Shown here: positions 53,085 to 64,000 of the stretch, one piece after another
Numbering within the stretch: the first letter of the stretch is position 1
Layout: each line of letters begins with the position of its first letter
From: Ctena decussata
Taxonomy: Eukaryota > Mollusca > Bivalvia > Lucinida > Lucinidae
Direction of reading: 5' to 3'
Assembly: GCA_963989385.1 (NCBI GenBank)
Contig: OZ022500.1
Coordinates: 18,428,460-18,492,459, forward strand
Length of the DNA: 64,000 nucleotides
Program-made: the position numbers and the translations under genes
Notes under the pieces: model-generated
Databases searched by the model: none
The model's input: only the letters and a program-made list of their open reading frames with translations
Told to the model about the DNA's origin: nothing

Positions 53085-54100
53085 GGTTCAACAAGAGTCC
53101 CAAATGGGCCTGATGTCGCTGACCTGGCTATTTTGCCACAGACCCATCTGATACAAAATAGGTCCAATTCCTTTGTCACATTTTGCTGTTTTATATTTTC
53201 CTTTTGGTCCTTTGAGATCATGGAATATATTCTGAGAAGTCAGAAATGATCATACGTTTAGATTCATTTTCTAAACAAATTTGAAATATTTTGGTATTTT
53301 TCGACTTATATCAGTCTTTGAGACGACTGCCATGTTAAAACTGCAAATTTACTGTTTTTTTTTCCTCTGGCTCCTTGTGCCAGATTTAAAGGGTCACTGA
53401 TGAGGCTTGAATAGCCGAAACCGCGGTATGGCCCAACTTCTTACTTATGAATGTTTTCTTTGCTCTTAAAGGATCTAAACTTTTATTATTATTTAGTAAC
53501 AGAGACCAACCTGACTAGTCTTTGAAACATCTCAATGCACGCGTCATTTTGCCACAAATTTAGTCAAAATCCATTTTGGGGTTACTGAGATGTTGTCATT
53601 TTCATGTTTGGTGCTTTTTAGTAACGCAGGTGGTAGCCATCTTGGAATGCCAAACTGCAAGACATCGAAAAGGCTTCATGCAAGGACCATTCTGACACAA
53701 AATTGGTTAATTTCCATTGAGAATTTCTAATTTTCACATTTTGCAATTTTCAGAACATGGGCCAGCTTGACTACTGGTGTATTTTAATTAATTTTTGAAA
53801 CATCACAATGCAAGAATCATTTTGCCACAAAGTTCTTCAAAATCCATTCAGCGGTTACTAAAATATTGTCATTTTCATGTTTTGTGCTTATTTAAGTAAA
53901 GCAGATGGCAGCCATCTTGGAATGACAAAATGCAAGAAATAGAAAAGGCTTCATGAGAAGACCATTCTGATGCCAAATTTGCCCAATTCCATTGAGAGTT
54001 TCTAATGTTCACATTTTGCTATTTTGAGGTCTTTTATTATCCATTATTGTTGTTGTTATCTGTTATTCGATTTAAAGTTATGTGACACCTTAAATATGTG
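53085..54100 (+). repeat. Pearl/HINE-like element with ~275-bp tandem units
   Basis: The left arm AACAAGAGTCCCAAATGGGC, then TGTCGCTGACCTGGCTAT, parallels the left arm at 4081. Two units start near 53520 and 53800, sharing CTTTGAAACAT, TCATTTTGCCACAAA, TTGTCATTTTCATGTTT, AGCCATCTTGGAATG, AAAAGGCTTCATG and CATTCTGA. No ACGG tract was found. Confidence 0.6.
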
Positions 54101-54207
54101 ACTGCCTTCTTACTACAGTGCATATACTAAATGTGACAAAAGACAAAAACAACTATCACTTAGTGTGAGTTATGAGATGGAAGCTGACAGATCTACCAAC
54201 AACTTTT

Positions 54208-54431
54208 GAAACCGCGACGCGAAAAAACCAACAAAGTGGTTGTGCGCCTAGCGCAGACTCAGATCAGCCTGGGCATTCGCCCAGTCTGATCAGAGTCTTC
54301 GCTGTCCGCAGACCCTTAGGTACTCTTTGAGCACTTAACAAAGAGTCTGGTCAAACTGGGCAGATGCCCAGGCTGATCTTAATCTGCGCTGGGCACACAA
54401 CCACATTGTTGGTTTTCTCGTGTCGCGGCTC
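54208..54431. mobile_element. GAGCC MITE
   Basis: A 224-bp copy with left end GAAACCGCGACGCGA. The flanks TTTT / ATTT match at three of four bases. Confidence 0.9.
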
Positions 54432-54539
54432 ATTTGAGGCTGGCGATCTGTTCTGCAATGACAGTGATTCGGAAGAAACATTTACCGCAATCGACTACAA
54501 CTGCCAAACTCCATTTCAGTACGACGTAAATGATTTTAC

Positions 54540-54739
54540 ATCCATTTCTTTTCGGTCAGTCTTTTATAGTAATATGTGCGATATTGTTTCAGTCTGTTTC
54601 ACGTTTTTCTGTATTCAGTATCATGAGATATGAGTGAGTTTCTTATCGCACGATTTAAATGATTGTTTTGAGTGTTTTAGTCAGTCGACCGCTTCGCTAC
54701 GTAGAGACAGGTCTGTGTATTTTGTTTTGTTTCTGAAAT
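54540..54739 (+). repeat. 200-bp exact repeat, first copy
   Basis: Identical base for base with 59481-59680 (starts ATCCATTTCTTTTCGGTCAG, ends TTTGTTTCTGAAAT). Confidence 0.95.
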
Positions 54740-57590
54740 GTTTTAGCCTTTGGTTTTCGTTGGTATAACTATTTGTAAGTTTTTATTACTTCTTTAAATT
54801 ACTTCGAATGATCTCTGAAAGATTGCTCTTTATTTTAATGGCGTTAAGCATTTGGGTAAAATTGTAGACCTAGATCAGCGGATCAGTCTGTTCCTATGGG
54901 AATCTCAGACCAGGACCTGTACTGTTTGCAGTTTGGCTAGGTCGGATTTTGTTTCTTTCTCTAAAAAAAAAAAAAAATGAGTTTTCTGCTATTAGTGTCT
55001 TAGGATAATTGGCAAAGGTATCCCATTACATGCGCTAGTTATGGTACTTGTGGCGATATTTATTTGCAAAATCAGGAGTCCGGTTTCATACACGTCTATT
55101 TTGTAGTTCTCACAATTTAGATTAGATTTTAATTCTTATGCTTACATAAGCTATAACTGTATTTTAGCCGTTGTATTTAGTAATATTAATAGTTCATTTT
55201 AAGACTGGTAACTTACTACTGGTAACTTACTCCCTCCTTTGAGTCACCGTGGATCTTTTACCAGACATTTGCCATCGATAGGGCGTTAAGTTTATTTTAG
55301 TTCTTAGAGGCCATGCGCCCATGCGAAGTTCAACTAGTTTCAGTTCAGTGTTTCAGGAATACGCTAGTCGCCAACGAAGTTTCAGCGACAGCCCGCGTCA
55401 GTAGATAAATACAAGATCAATTCTACACAGACGAATGAGCAGCTCTGGAGGGTCTACTGTTTTTCAAGCTGATTATATGAAGCGGCTACAGAGTTAAGTA
55501 GACCTATATTTTTCTTAATTACCGCAAGTGCAACGTGCATTCTAAGAATTTACCAGTTAGATGTTTTTATATTTGATAAAAGTACTTGATAAAGCGACTT
55601 CCATTTACCGCTAGGGGCGCTGTATCAGGATAGACAATTTCATAAAAAAAAAAAAAAATGCGAAACGGTAGAGATCTCCTTTTGCCTAGCACATGAAGCG
55701 ATCGGTTGATTGAAACATGATTCAGGAAATTCCTTCGCTTTGTGATTCTAGTATTTTTCATTTTTTGTTTGTTTAAGGTGACATGCATCATGTAAAAAGA
55801 TAGGTACAATATCTTACAACTCATTTCATCTAGTAATATGGATTTGGCAGCTACACCCAGAAGTGATATTGGTACTATAAATGCTTAAGAGTTCATATAT
55901 CTTTTTGATTTCTGTTCTGTTGTAGAAATTGTCTGATCTGGAAAGGAAACTGAGGCTGCAACAACTTTTACTAAAATGAAAGTTCATTTAGAGATATACG
56001 TTAGTCTTCATAGTCCTAACAGTCAAAGCGTTTAAACACAAATACAAAAAGCGGTTTAACCCTCACATTTGGTGTTGAAATGTTGGTTGATGTGCTTGAA
56101 ATGAGTCCTATATAATTGTCTAAAATTTTGGGAGAACATATTTATGAAAGACAAATTTCCGTTTCTGGTTTCTCATCTGCCAATATTATATAGACAATTA
56201 ACAACTCGTGTTCTTTTCAAACAGGTAAACCAACCTAATTTTCAAATTCGGGCCGTTCATCAACAACCCTTCGATTTTGATTAGTTTTTGTCAGGGCTTT
56301 TGACGGTTCACATTTTAACAGTTTAATAATTTCAGTTCAGTTTTCAGGAAAATAGAGCGCCAACTAGTATTACGATCCTCTGCAAGCAGATTTTGTTGGA
56401 AGACATCCGCAAAAACTCATTCAGTGTCAGTCAGCTGATGGGTCTGTCCAGTTGCTAGCTACAAGATCATTATATACAGCTGCTATGTTCGCCCACAACA
56501 GAAGCTCTGAAACTACAGACATCAGACGCAGGCAACATAAAGCTCATCAAAGTTGAGTATGATTCTGTGTTACTAATCAAGAGTTGTGTACAGTCAAAGC
56601 TATGTTAGTTAAACTATTTGTTCTTCGACAATGCTATGCATTTGCCGGTCAAATGGCATTTACCCAACATTTGTATTCATTGTTTTTTCTGACTCCTTTT
56701 CTCCGCATAGAGAGCATACTTGTAGTATATTCTATAGCTCAACTCGTTAAGACGACTTCTTTAACATTTTGTAATGATGTTCAGTAGGAGCCCAAAGAGA
56801 ATAATTTTAGATCAGAGACAAGCTTGTGACTTTACCAGCTTTTTCAACGTCAAGTTTTAAAAATGTACTATTTTTCATCCTTACGAAAAGTATTTTGACA
56901 AAATGTTGATATACTATAATATTTAAGCAGTAAGATTCGACCGTTGGTCATTGGATTTTGTTTTATTGCAATATAATCTATAAAGTTAAGCTGGAAGAAA
57001 ACGGGATTGCGATTGAAATCACATGATTGCATAGAACATGTTACTTGCTGTCACGAGTATGTGCTCTAGTGAGAATGCTCTCTGCATAATCACATGATCG
57101 TTAGAAGAGAGTTCGATTTTTCTACTTGCTTTAGATTTCGTTAATTTGCATATCAGTCGCAGAAATTACTATGACTTCAGTTTGTATGTGATTTAAACTG
57201 TGGTGTTTTCTGGGAACTTATATGAAAAATTTAGATATAACAAAAATCAGTAAATATTTTGTTTTTGAAATGGAGATATAGGGAGACAGCTTCTTTTATA
57301 AAGGTATCTTAATTCACAATCTGGAGTTTTACTTAAGTTCGAACGTCAACAAGAAAAATTATCTACTTTGTTTATTTACGCACTTTTGAGGCTTGTATTC
57401 AAATGTTTGATTAGAAAAAGTGATAAGTATGATGGTTTATTTAGATGATCAGTTATCAGTTTTACTTGTTTTCAAATATCTTAGTTTAAATCAATTTGTT
57501 GCACGCCGCTTTCATATTTAATCAAAGCGCATTTGGAAAGCAAAATCTAATAGTCAGGTTATTGTGAAATTTGCGAACGGCTGAGCGTTT
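54740..57590. other. Long unassigned stretch (2.85 kb)
   Basis: A+T-rich, with A-runs at 54962-54976 and 55645-55659. No repeat family or coding region recognised. Short open frames (for example 55567-55824 minus, 56584-56787 plus) have no motif. Confidence 0.5.
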
Positions 57591-57659
57591 TTGAGACATT
57601 TTGTTACTTTTTCGAACACGGTTCATGAAATGTTTAAAAAAGGGGGAAAAAGACAAGTT

Positions 57660-57837
57660 TTTTGCTGGTTCAGAGGCGTTTGGCACATTGTTGTTGTGGA
57701 GAAAAGTTTGTGTGGCACTTTGCCAGTTTGTGGTCGTAGGCCACGGTGTCTTAAAAAAAAAAAGAAAGAAAGAAAAATATATAGCTTAGGCGGGGCACTT
57801 TGCCAATTTGTGATCGTGGGTCACGGTATTGTCAAAA

Positions 57838-57870
<33 letters not shown>

Positions 57871-58510
57871 AGAAAGGGAAGAAAACAAAAAGAGAATGCA
57901 TCATGGCACTTTGCCAATTTGTGATCGAGGGTCACGGTATTGTCAAAAAAAAAAAAAAAAAAAAAAGAGAATGCATAAGTTGCCTGTTTGTGATCGTGGG
58001 TCACGATATTGTCCAAAAAAAAAAAAAAAAAAGAAAGAAAGAAAAGAAAAAGAAAGGGAAGAAAACAAAAAGAGAATGCATCATGGCACTTTGCCAATTA
58101 TTTGAGGTTATTGGTATCGTCAAAGAGATGCTCTTGAAAACTGTTGTGGCTATTTGCCGTTTTATGATCACGAGCAACGATAATTATGATAAACATGATG
58201 GGCAATAGGGAAAACAGTAATATAATCATTGACGCATTTTGCAGATTTTACTCACGTGTTACGCTTTACATTAAATGAGTTCTTGAATTTTCGTGGCATT
58301 TGCCAATTCGCCAGTTTGTGGCCATGGGACATGGGCTAATCAAATAAGAAAAACTGTAATAAAGATGACATGATTTGAAGAGGAAAGGAGAAATTACGTA
58401 GCAGTTTGCCAGATTTTGGTAGCATGTCAGGATATGACTAAAGTAAAATGGAAGAGCAGTCATTGGGTTTTTGTGACAGTTTATCAGTTAGCAGTCATAG
58501 GTGCACGTAA
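57660..58510 (+). repeat. Poly(A)-punctuated tandem array
   Basis: Units with the core GGCACTTTGCCAATTTGTGA, then TCGTGGGTCACGGTATTGTC, recur near 57714, 57796, 57904, 57978 and 58085, with decayed versions near 58292, 58402 and 58472. Each central unit ends in an A-run of 10-20 bases followed by AAGAAAGAAAAGAAAAAG-type sequence. A segment of about 65 bp (57855-57920) is repeated exactly 178 bp downstream. The 205-codon open frame from 57591 and its shadows are readings of the array (poly-Lys/Glu), not a gene. Confidence 0.85.
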
Positions 58511-59349
58511 AAAAGAGAGAAAAGATGGTCGCTGTTTGCGCTTAATTTCTGTTAAGAGTCACCATGTTTGTTCAGTTTTGTTTGTCATAAAACATTATAC
58601 TTTGCACGTTGGCGCACAGCCTATAATAGAACTTACATTTGCTCCTTATATTCTAGTTTTTTTTCCCTGGCTGAACGATGGATAGAGACAGCGATGTATG
58701 AAGGCGTTTAAGATTTGTTTATGATTGTTCTGGTGCTGCGGTCATGACGATTCCAGTTTAAAGCTTATCAGCTAACAAGATCTTCTGATGGTTTGATACA
58801 GATCTTTCAAAGTGGTATTAGTTGTAAAAATTTAGTTCTTATTAAGTCGTGTCGTAATATTGGACTGTTATGTGTTATTCAGACGGAGCTGGTGTGGAAC
58901 ATTTATTTGCGTATTTTACGTTAAGAACTGGAAGAAAGAGGCACTGTTTTACATGTATTGTGAGAAGAGGTAATAGACGCAGCACAGGTTCTCGTTACTG
59001 TAAGGCAAAGAAATCAGTGACGTTGGTCGGCTTTTATAATAGTATCAGTTTTCAACATCATTACGATTCTTATGTCTCTTAGTATTTGCACTTTGTTATA
59101 GTGGCACTTCAATCACTGTTTTTATTAAGGTGATTTCTCAATTAATTTTCATGTGATTATGTTATTCTTTAGATGGCATTGCCAATGTATTTGCTTTACA
59201 AGTTTTACGTTCAGATACATGTATGCAGCTATTTTAGCCAAATCCGATCATTTCTTGTTACATCAGAGTTTACGAAGGGGTCGTTTATTTTCTGTCATTT
59301 GTGGGAGATTTTAGACATCAACAGTTCTTTTCCCCTTCTTTGTTTTGTC
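58511..59349. other. Unassigned stretch
   Basis: A 70-codon open frame at 58870-59082 has no recognised motif. No element seen. Confidence 0.45.
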
Positions 59350-59680
59350 GAACCGTAGCGAACAGCGGCATTCCTATTCACAATTTGTTGTTTCTTTATT
59401 TCTTAATCAGCATTTTGCTTTAAGACAAGTTAGAAAAGACAATATTTATTTTCGGACAAACGAAGTGCGGGAGAAAATAAATCCATTTCTTTTCGGTCAG
59501 TCTTTTATAGTAATATGTGCGATATTGTTTCAGTCTGTTTCACGTTTTTCTGTATTCAGTATCATGAGATATGAGTGAGTTTCTTATCGCACGATTTAAA
59601 TGATTGTTTTGAGTGTTTTAGTCAGTCGACCGCTTCGCTACGTAGAGACAGGTCTGTGTATTTTGTTTTGTTTCTGAAAT
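59350..59680 (+). repeat. Chimeric repeat joining two other repeats
   Basis: 59350-59482 matches 60430-60562 with one substitution. 59481-59680 matches 54540-54739 exactly. The parts share only AT at the junction. Confidence 0.95.
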
Positions 59681-60429
59681 TTCTGACCGATTTTGCAACT
59701 AATGATCGGATATGGCATGGTAGCATTTCTTTGAATGATATTGATTTCAAAGAGAGAAGTTAGGCCTAGTTTTGGTCCAAAATTTGACCCACTTTAACTT
59801 GTGCCACATGAACCTATTTTCTTATTTCGCAAATGATTTAAAATCTAAGTTTTTGAAGTCAACCTTTGCTGTTAGTATAGAAAAAGCAGATTTTCAAAGC
59901 GTGTATATATATATATATTTAAAAAAATAGCAAGACTTAGGGTGTTTATGTGTAACGGTATACAATTTCAGTTGAAATTACGCTATAAATGTGCGATATT
60001 TGAATGGTGAAATGAGACTGAAAACAGTTGAGTGAGACAACACTCTAGAACGGGAGCACTTGTTTGGCATTCAGTGGCTGAAGTTCGCAGTGGAGGAGCG
60101 TTCGTTTAGTACGGACATTTTTGCACTGCGGGATTAGCTTATTGACAGAAACTTGTGTGAACGGTCTTGCTGGTCTTGAGCATGGATAAACCTACCTCCC
60201 CCTCCCAAAAATATAAAAAATATAATTAAAGGGAGTAGGGTTGGGTAGCCCGCTCGCAGCGTTTCAGTCTCAACTTGACACCAATTCGGCTACTTGCAGA
60301 CCTGTCATTTTTGTGAGATTTTGAATACGTCAGTGACTTTCGATGTCAGATATCCTTGTACAGAAATTATGAGTTTGTTTAAATTGTTACTTATGAGACG
60401 TAGGTTTTGTGTACGATATGTAATAAATG
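59681..60429. other. Unassigned; (TA)n near 59901-59917
   Basis: Nothing recognised beyond a short TA microsatellite. Confidence 0.45.
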
Positions 60430-60562
60430 GAACCGTAGCGAACAGCGGCATTCCTATTCACAATTTGTTGTTTCTTTATTCCTTAATCAGCATTTTGCTT
60501 TAAGACAAGTTAGAAAAGACAATATTTATTTTCGGACAAACGAAGTGCGGGAGAAAATAAAT
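60430..60562 (+). repeat. 133-bp repeat, second copy
   Basis: Same as 59350-59482 apart from one C/T difference (TTTATTCCTT against TTTATTTCTT). Confidence 0.95.
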
Positions 60563-61639
60563 TGGTCATTACATTGGCTTGTTAACAAAATGGAATATGT
60601 TTATATACTTAAGACCAAAATTAACTTTACACTTTTCAGTACCGAATAAATCTATACTCGTTCTGATGTTAAGCAAATCAAATATTGCAATGTGTTCCTA
60701 ACACTTGCCCTAACATAATTCATGAAAAACGACTTATGCAAGTTAACTCTCTTTCGAGTTACCTGTGCTTTCATTTAAAACACAAAATCGGCACTTTCTC
60801 ACAAAATCTAAGGTAGACCAAAACATTGAACGCGCTATTTTAAAGGCCATCATTTGTCCATAAAAAATACTGCCAGACATTTTGCCATTGACGTTTGGTT
60901 GGTTTTTGGCCGTATGTTAAAATTGCTTCACGTTAAAATTATCTCCCTTTGAATTAAAACAATAGTAAACTTAAGTCCTTTCTTAAAGCTTTATCTCATT
61001 TATTACAATCGAAAGTTTTAATCGGTGATTAGTTTGGACCTCTGCCGAGAGTCTGTTACAAGATAATCTGATAAAAATTTCCATTGGTTCGAAAGAAAAA
61101 TGACCAACAATTTGTAATGGGAATTTCCATTGAGATCAGTGTAAATTTCGCAATAAGGGCTTGGACATAAAAGCACCATTCTAATTTGTGTCACTCGTAA
61201 GATGGTCCGGGTTTATTTGAACTTTAAACAGCAATTCGATAGCATGTCTTACAGACTAGGTCTTTAAAGTTTAAAATTGTCCAGTTGCAAAGCTACAGAA
61301 ACACATCAAAAGTGATGCATTTTGGAAAAGTTTATTTTGACCCCTTGCATGTTCATTAGGGCCTTGTGGTTGCATTTATGACAACAAAAATCTAAAACTC
61401 AGCTGTCTTATGCGTGATTGACCGGGCGATAATAGGAATCAAACACTTTTCATATGTCGCTCAAAAATACCTGGAAAAGGTATACATATAAACAGTGTTA
61501 AGTTACTTTTGGCTTTAAGTATATATGCCATATCTCGTACATAATCTGGCGTCTAGTACTTTGTCATGTTTTACACATACATGTACCTGAGTAACTTTTT
61601 ACCTTTGGTCCGGCTATATAGATACATGCATACGAATGG
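60563..61639. other. Unassigned stretch
   Basis: No gene or element recognised. Confidence 0.45.
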
Positions 61640-62800
61640 CAACTTTGATATAACAAACCAGATGCAGACAACAGTCGAACAATTGAAATGGTGCCTAAAT
61701 AGCATAATTATATCTGACCGCTCTTTCGGAATTTCTTCCCACAGCATGACAGAAGTGTAATTATTTATCTATCAAACTCGCTGGCACCCAATGTGCCATC
61801 TATTCATCAATTGTGTTTCAGTTGATTAGTTTGGCACCCTGGCGTCATGCTAAGGTCAGAACAGAAAGCACTTTACTTAGGAACTCAATGCATTTAACAT
61901 GAATGGATGAACTATCTAGGGTATCAATTCTGCCATTTTTTACCTTTTACCCCTTGGAGACACAATGGATGCATTGCAATTGTTATAAGCTTTTACAGGA
62001 ATGCAAAGAATGATATGAGCCGCGACACGACAAAACCAACAATGTGGTTGAGTGCCCAGCGCAGACTCAGATCAGCCTGGCACCCGCCCAGTCTAATCAG
62101 AATCTTCGCTAAGCGCTTAAAGCGTAGCTAAGGGTCTCAGCTACCTTCATACGGACAGCGAAGACTCTGGTCAGACTGGGCGGATGCCCAGGCTGATCTG
62201 AGTCTGCGCTGGGCGCACAACCACTTTGTTGGTTTTGTCGTGTCGCGGCTCAATTATTACATGGCTGTTTCAACAAATTGCAAATTTGTTTGTTTTTTTC
62301 CGCCACATCAAAGCAGCCTCAAAGAATGCGCCTGGAATGACCAAGCTAACAAATGGTTTGTTTTTATTTGGTATTAAGAAATATTGTAAACATAAATGTA
62401 AGCTTAAAGTCGTATTCCAAATGCAAAATTTGCAAACTAAACTGAGTCTTCCTGCATGCGCAGCGTACTTATAATGAATACAGAAATTAGACCTCGTAGA
62501 CAAATTATGACTAAAAAGAGACCAGTATTGGATTCATTATGTCAACATTCTCTTGGTTTAAATGCAAGCCTGCTGGTTTTTGCTCATTTATTCTGCAATA
62601 ACCCAGATGAATTTCTTGTTGCTAAACTTTTTGTAAATATTGTTACAACATTATTAGCTGATGATCATGGGTATCGCCAATAGTTTACAAATGCTATAAT
62701 AATTTAAACGTCGAAACAGACCGCCCCTGCCTCTCTTCACCCTTCCCACCACAGCATTTTAATCATTTACAAGCATTGTAGATGCTAAAAGCATCCAATC
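61640..62800 (+). repeat. Duplicated block Z, copy B
   Basis: Collinear with 34380-36130 but shorter. An open frame at 62456-62683 crosses the conserved TTTTTGCTCATTTATTCTGC segment but is not conserved in the other copy. Confidence 0.75.
62017..62251. mobile_element. GAGCC MITE
   Basis: A full-length 235-bp copy with matched C/G TIR variant. The flanks ATAT / AATT match at two of four bases. The context (AATGCAAAG just upstream) resembles that of 35013-35247. Confidence 0.95.
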
Positions 62801-62815
62801 AAATGGTGCTGTAGG

Positions 62816-63768
62816 GGAGACCGGGGATAGTTGATGCACTTTTTAGACTTTTTGATATATCTCGTGACCGGACTGGCCAATTTTGACCATCTCTGTGTAT
62901 ACTACAAGCTCTGTCTTTTCTGCATTTAAAATCAAATAGTAATCCTTGCATTTTGGTATATTTCCCCTCCGTTTAAGTAGATTTCTTTGGCAAGTCGAAT
63001 GCATCAACTTGCTCCAGTAGTGGGGCATTTTGATGAAACGCTTGGGGCAAGTTGATACAGATTTTTTTCTTGCCTTTAGAAGTCCATGCAACGACTAATG
63101 CAGTAAATTGACCGTTTTCTATGGACAGATTGGGGTTTCCTTGATTCTTAGATGCATTTAACAAAACCATCTTAGCCATTGAAGTTATCATGCCTCTAGC
63201 AAAAGATCTCTAGAAGGGATGTTCGTGAATGAATAATTTTACGATAAAATGATCAAAACATTCTGTACTTTTATTTCTGAAACTTTAGAACATTTTTAAC
63301 AGGGTAATATCTTTTCACTGTCATATAGATGCTATATTGAATGAACCGGGGCCCAGCAATTCGTACAATTTACATATGCATCCAGCAAAGACAGACGAGC
63401 CTGTGCATCAGCACAGTCGAGTCAGTCTTCACTGGCCACACGAAAAGGTATGGGTTTTTAGCTATCCACAGAACGCACAGCAAAGACTCCGATCAGATGC
63501 GCAGTTTGTATTGAGTCTTCGCTGGGCGCTCATGTAAATTGTGGGAATTGCTGTGACATGGCTCGAAATGCCATTGTATATTTGTTTGAATATAATAAAA
63601 TACATCGTATTCTGAGAAATCCGAAATGCTTAAACTATTGTACATAGTCCTACATCAGTTAAAAATCAAGCTCATCCAAATATTGTGAACAGCTCATGCA
63701 GTGTAATGGGATTCTACGGTGCATCAACATGCCCCATGCTCATTGCATCAACTTGCCCCAACCGTGCC
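62816..63768. mobile_element. Inverted-repeat element with GGGGCAAGTTGATGCA motifs (tentative)
   Basis: The left end GGGGAGACCGGGGATAGTTG, ATGCA is mirrored at the right by TGCATCAACTTGCCCCAACC. Internal repeats of the motif occur near 63000, 63045 and 63722. A minus-strand 82-codon frame runs through it without protein motifs. The boundaries are approximate. Confidence 0.45.
63343..63564. mobile_element. GAGCC MITE (highly diverged)
   Basis: The oldest-looking copy: GAACCGGGGCCCAGCAATTC … GACATGGCTC, with AGCAAAGACAGACGAGCC and GAGTCTTCGCTGGGCGCTCA still recognisable. Nested in the preceding tentative element. Confidence 0.7.
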
Positions 63769-64000
63769 TCGCGTGACATTCAGCAAGGTAGACAACTAAT
63801 ACACGCTGTTTTCCTTCCGAAGAGCGTATGGTCTTGAAGATGAAATATTTCTCTACCTGTGTGCGTCAATGAATTATGAACAACCAGAAACAAATGCACG
63901 CTAAACGAAAAATTGCAAACTACCTTCAAATCTACTTAGATGTGTCGAAAATGAACTTTTCTTCATTAAATTCTCAGTCGTTGTCCAAATTCAGTAAAAC

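Noticed and set aside
57591..58208. 205-codon open frame with long Lys/Glu tracts
   Set aside because: It is a readthrough of the poly(A)-punctuated array. All three frames and the opposite strand are also open there, and the composition follows the repeats.
59481..59482. Splice junction of a processed pseudogene
   Set aside because: Neither source copy has GT or AG signals at the boundary, and the source order is not collinear.
62843..63091. 82-codon minus-strand frame
   Set aside because: It is built on reiterated GCATCAACTTGCCCCA DNA motifs, not on a protein family.

Overview
This window looks like intergenic or intronic DNA from a bivalve mollusc, probably a venerid-like clam. I recognise no intact host gene, rRNA, functional tRNA, operon or CRISPR array. 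The organism call rests on the repeats: a high copy number of a GAGCCGCGACACGA…TCGTGTCGCGGCTC inverted-repeat MITE, pearl/HINE-type elements (tandem core units followed by an ACGG microsatellite), LINE relics of kinds common in molluscs, and an A+T-rich background. Long open frames are few. Nearly all short open frames are chance readings of repeats.

Region by region. 0-6 kb: a hairpin MITE with a 6-bp duplication, a dead RTE-like LINE (about 2.2-4.04 kb) whose last codons are split by a GAGCC MITE, then a 1.75-kb tandem-unit element. 6.6-9.9 kb: a 5'-truncated, frameshifted LINE with the reverse transcriptase YADD motif. 10-18 kb: paired MITEs with 5-bp duplications, another hairpin MITE copy, an element with long inverted ends, tRNA-like SINE heads. 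18.42-20.08 kb: a near-continuous 1.66-kb inverted repeat whose two arms keep a common reading frame. It is followed at once by a complete pearl-like element (20.13-21.03 kb), a diverged half-copy of the palindrome family, and a mariner transposase 3' remnant. 22-30 kb: several TIR elements, one nested in another. 31.5-36.1 kb: a block with diverged paralogues elsewhere in the window (12.9-13.5, 51.2-52.8 and 61.6-62.8 kb), which supply empty sites proving several insertions. 37.8-38.4 kb: an element flanked by TTAA. 40.29-46.71 kb: a 6.4-kb unit bounded by long inverted repeats that begin CACAGTG and flanked by a 5-bp duplication, carrying a 1.49-kb insertion in one arm. 47-54 kb: six GAGCC MITE copies, one pair in tandem, and a 56-bp C-run. 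54.5-60.6 kb: exact repeats, one of them a chimera of two others, and an unusual poly(A)-studded tandem array. 61.6-64 kb: a paralogous block and a degraded inverted-repeat element.

The window therefore reads as a history of layered insertions and local duplications, not as a gene cluster. Nineteen recognisable GAGCC MITE copies plus one fragment make up roughly 7 % of it. The observations most worth following are the CACAGTG-ended element (compatible with, but not proof of, Transib/RAG-like ancestry), the coding-like giant inverted repeat, the 331-bp chimeric repeat, and co-variation between the two ends of the GAGCC MITEs.
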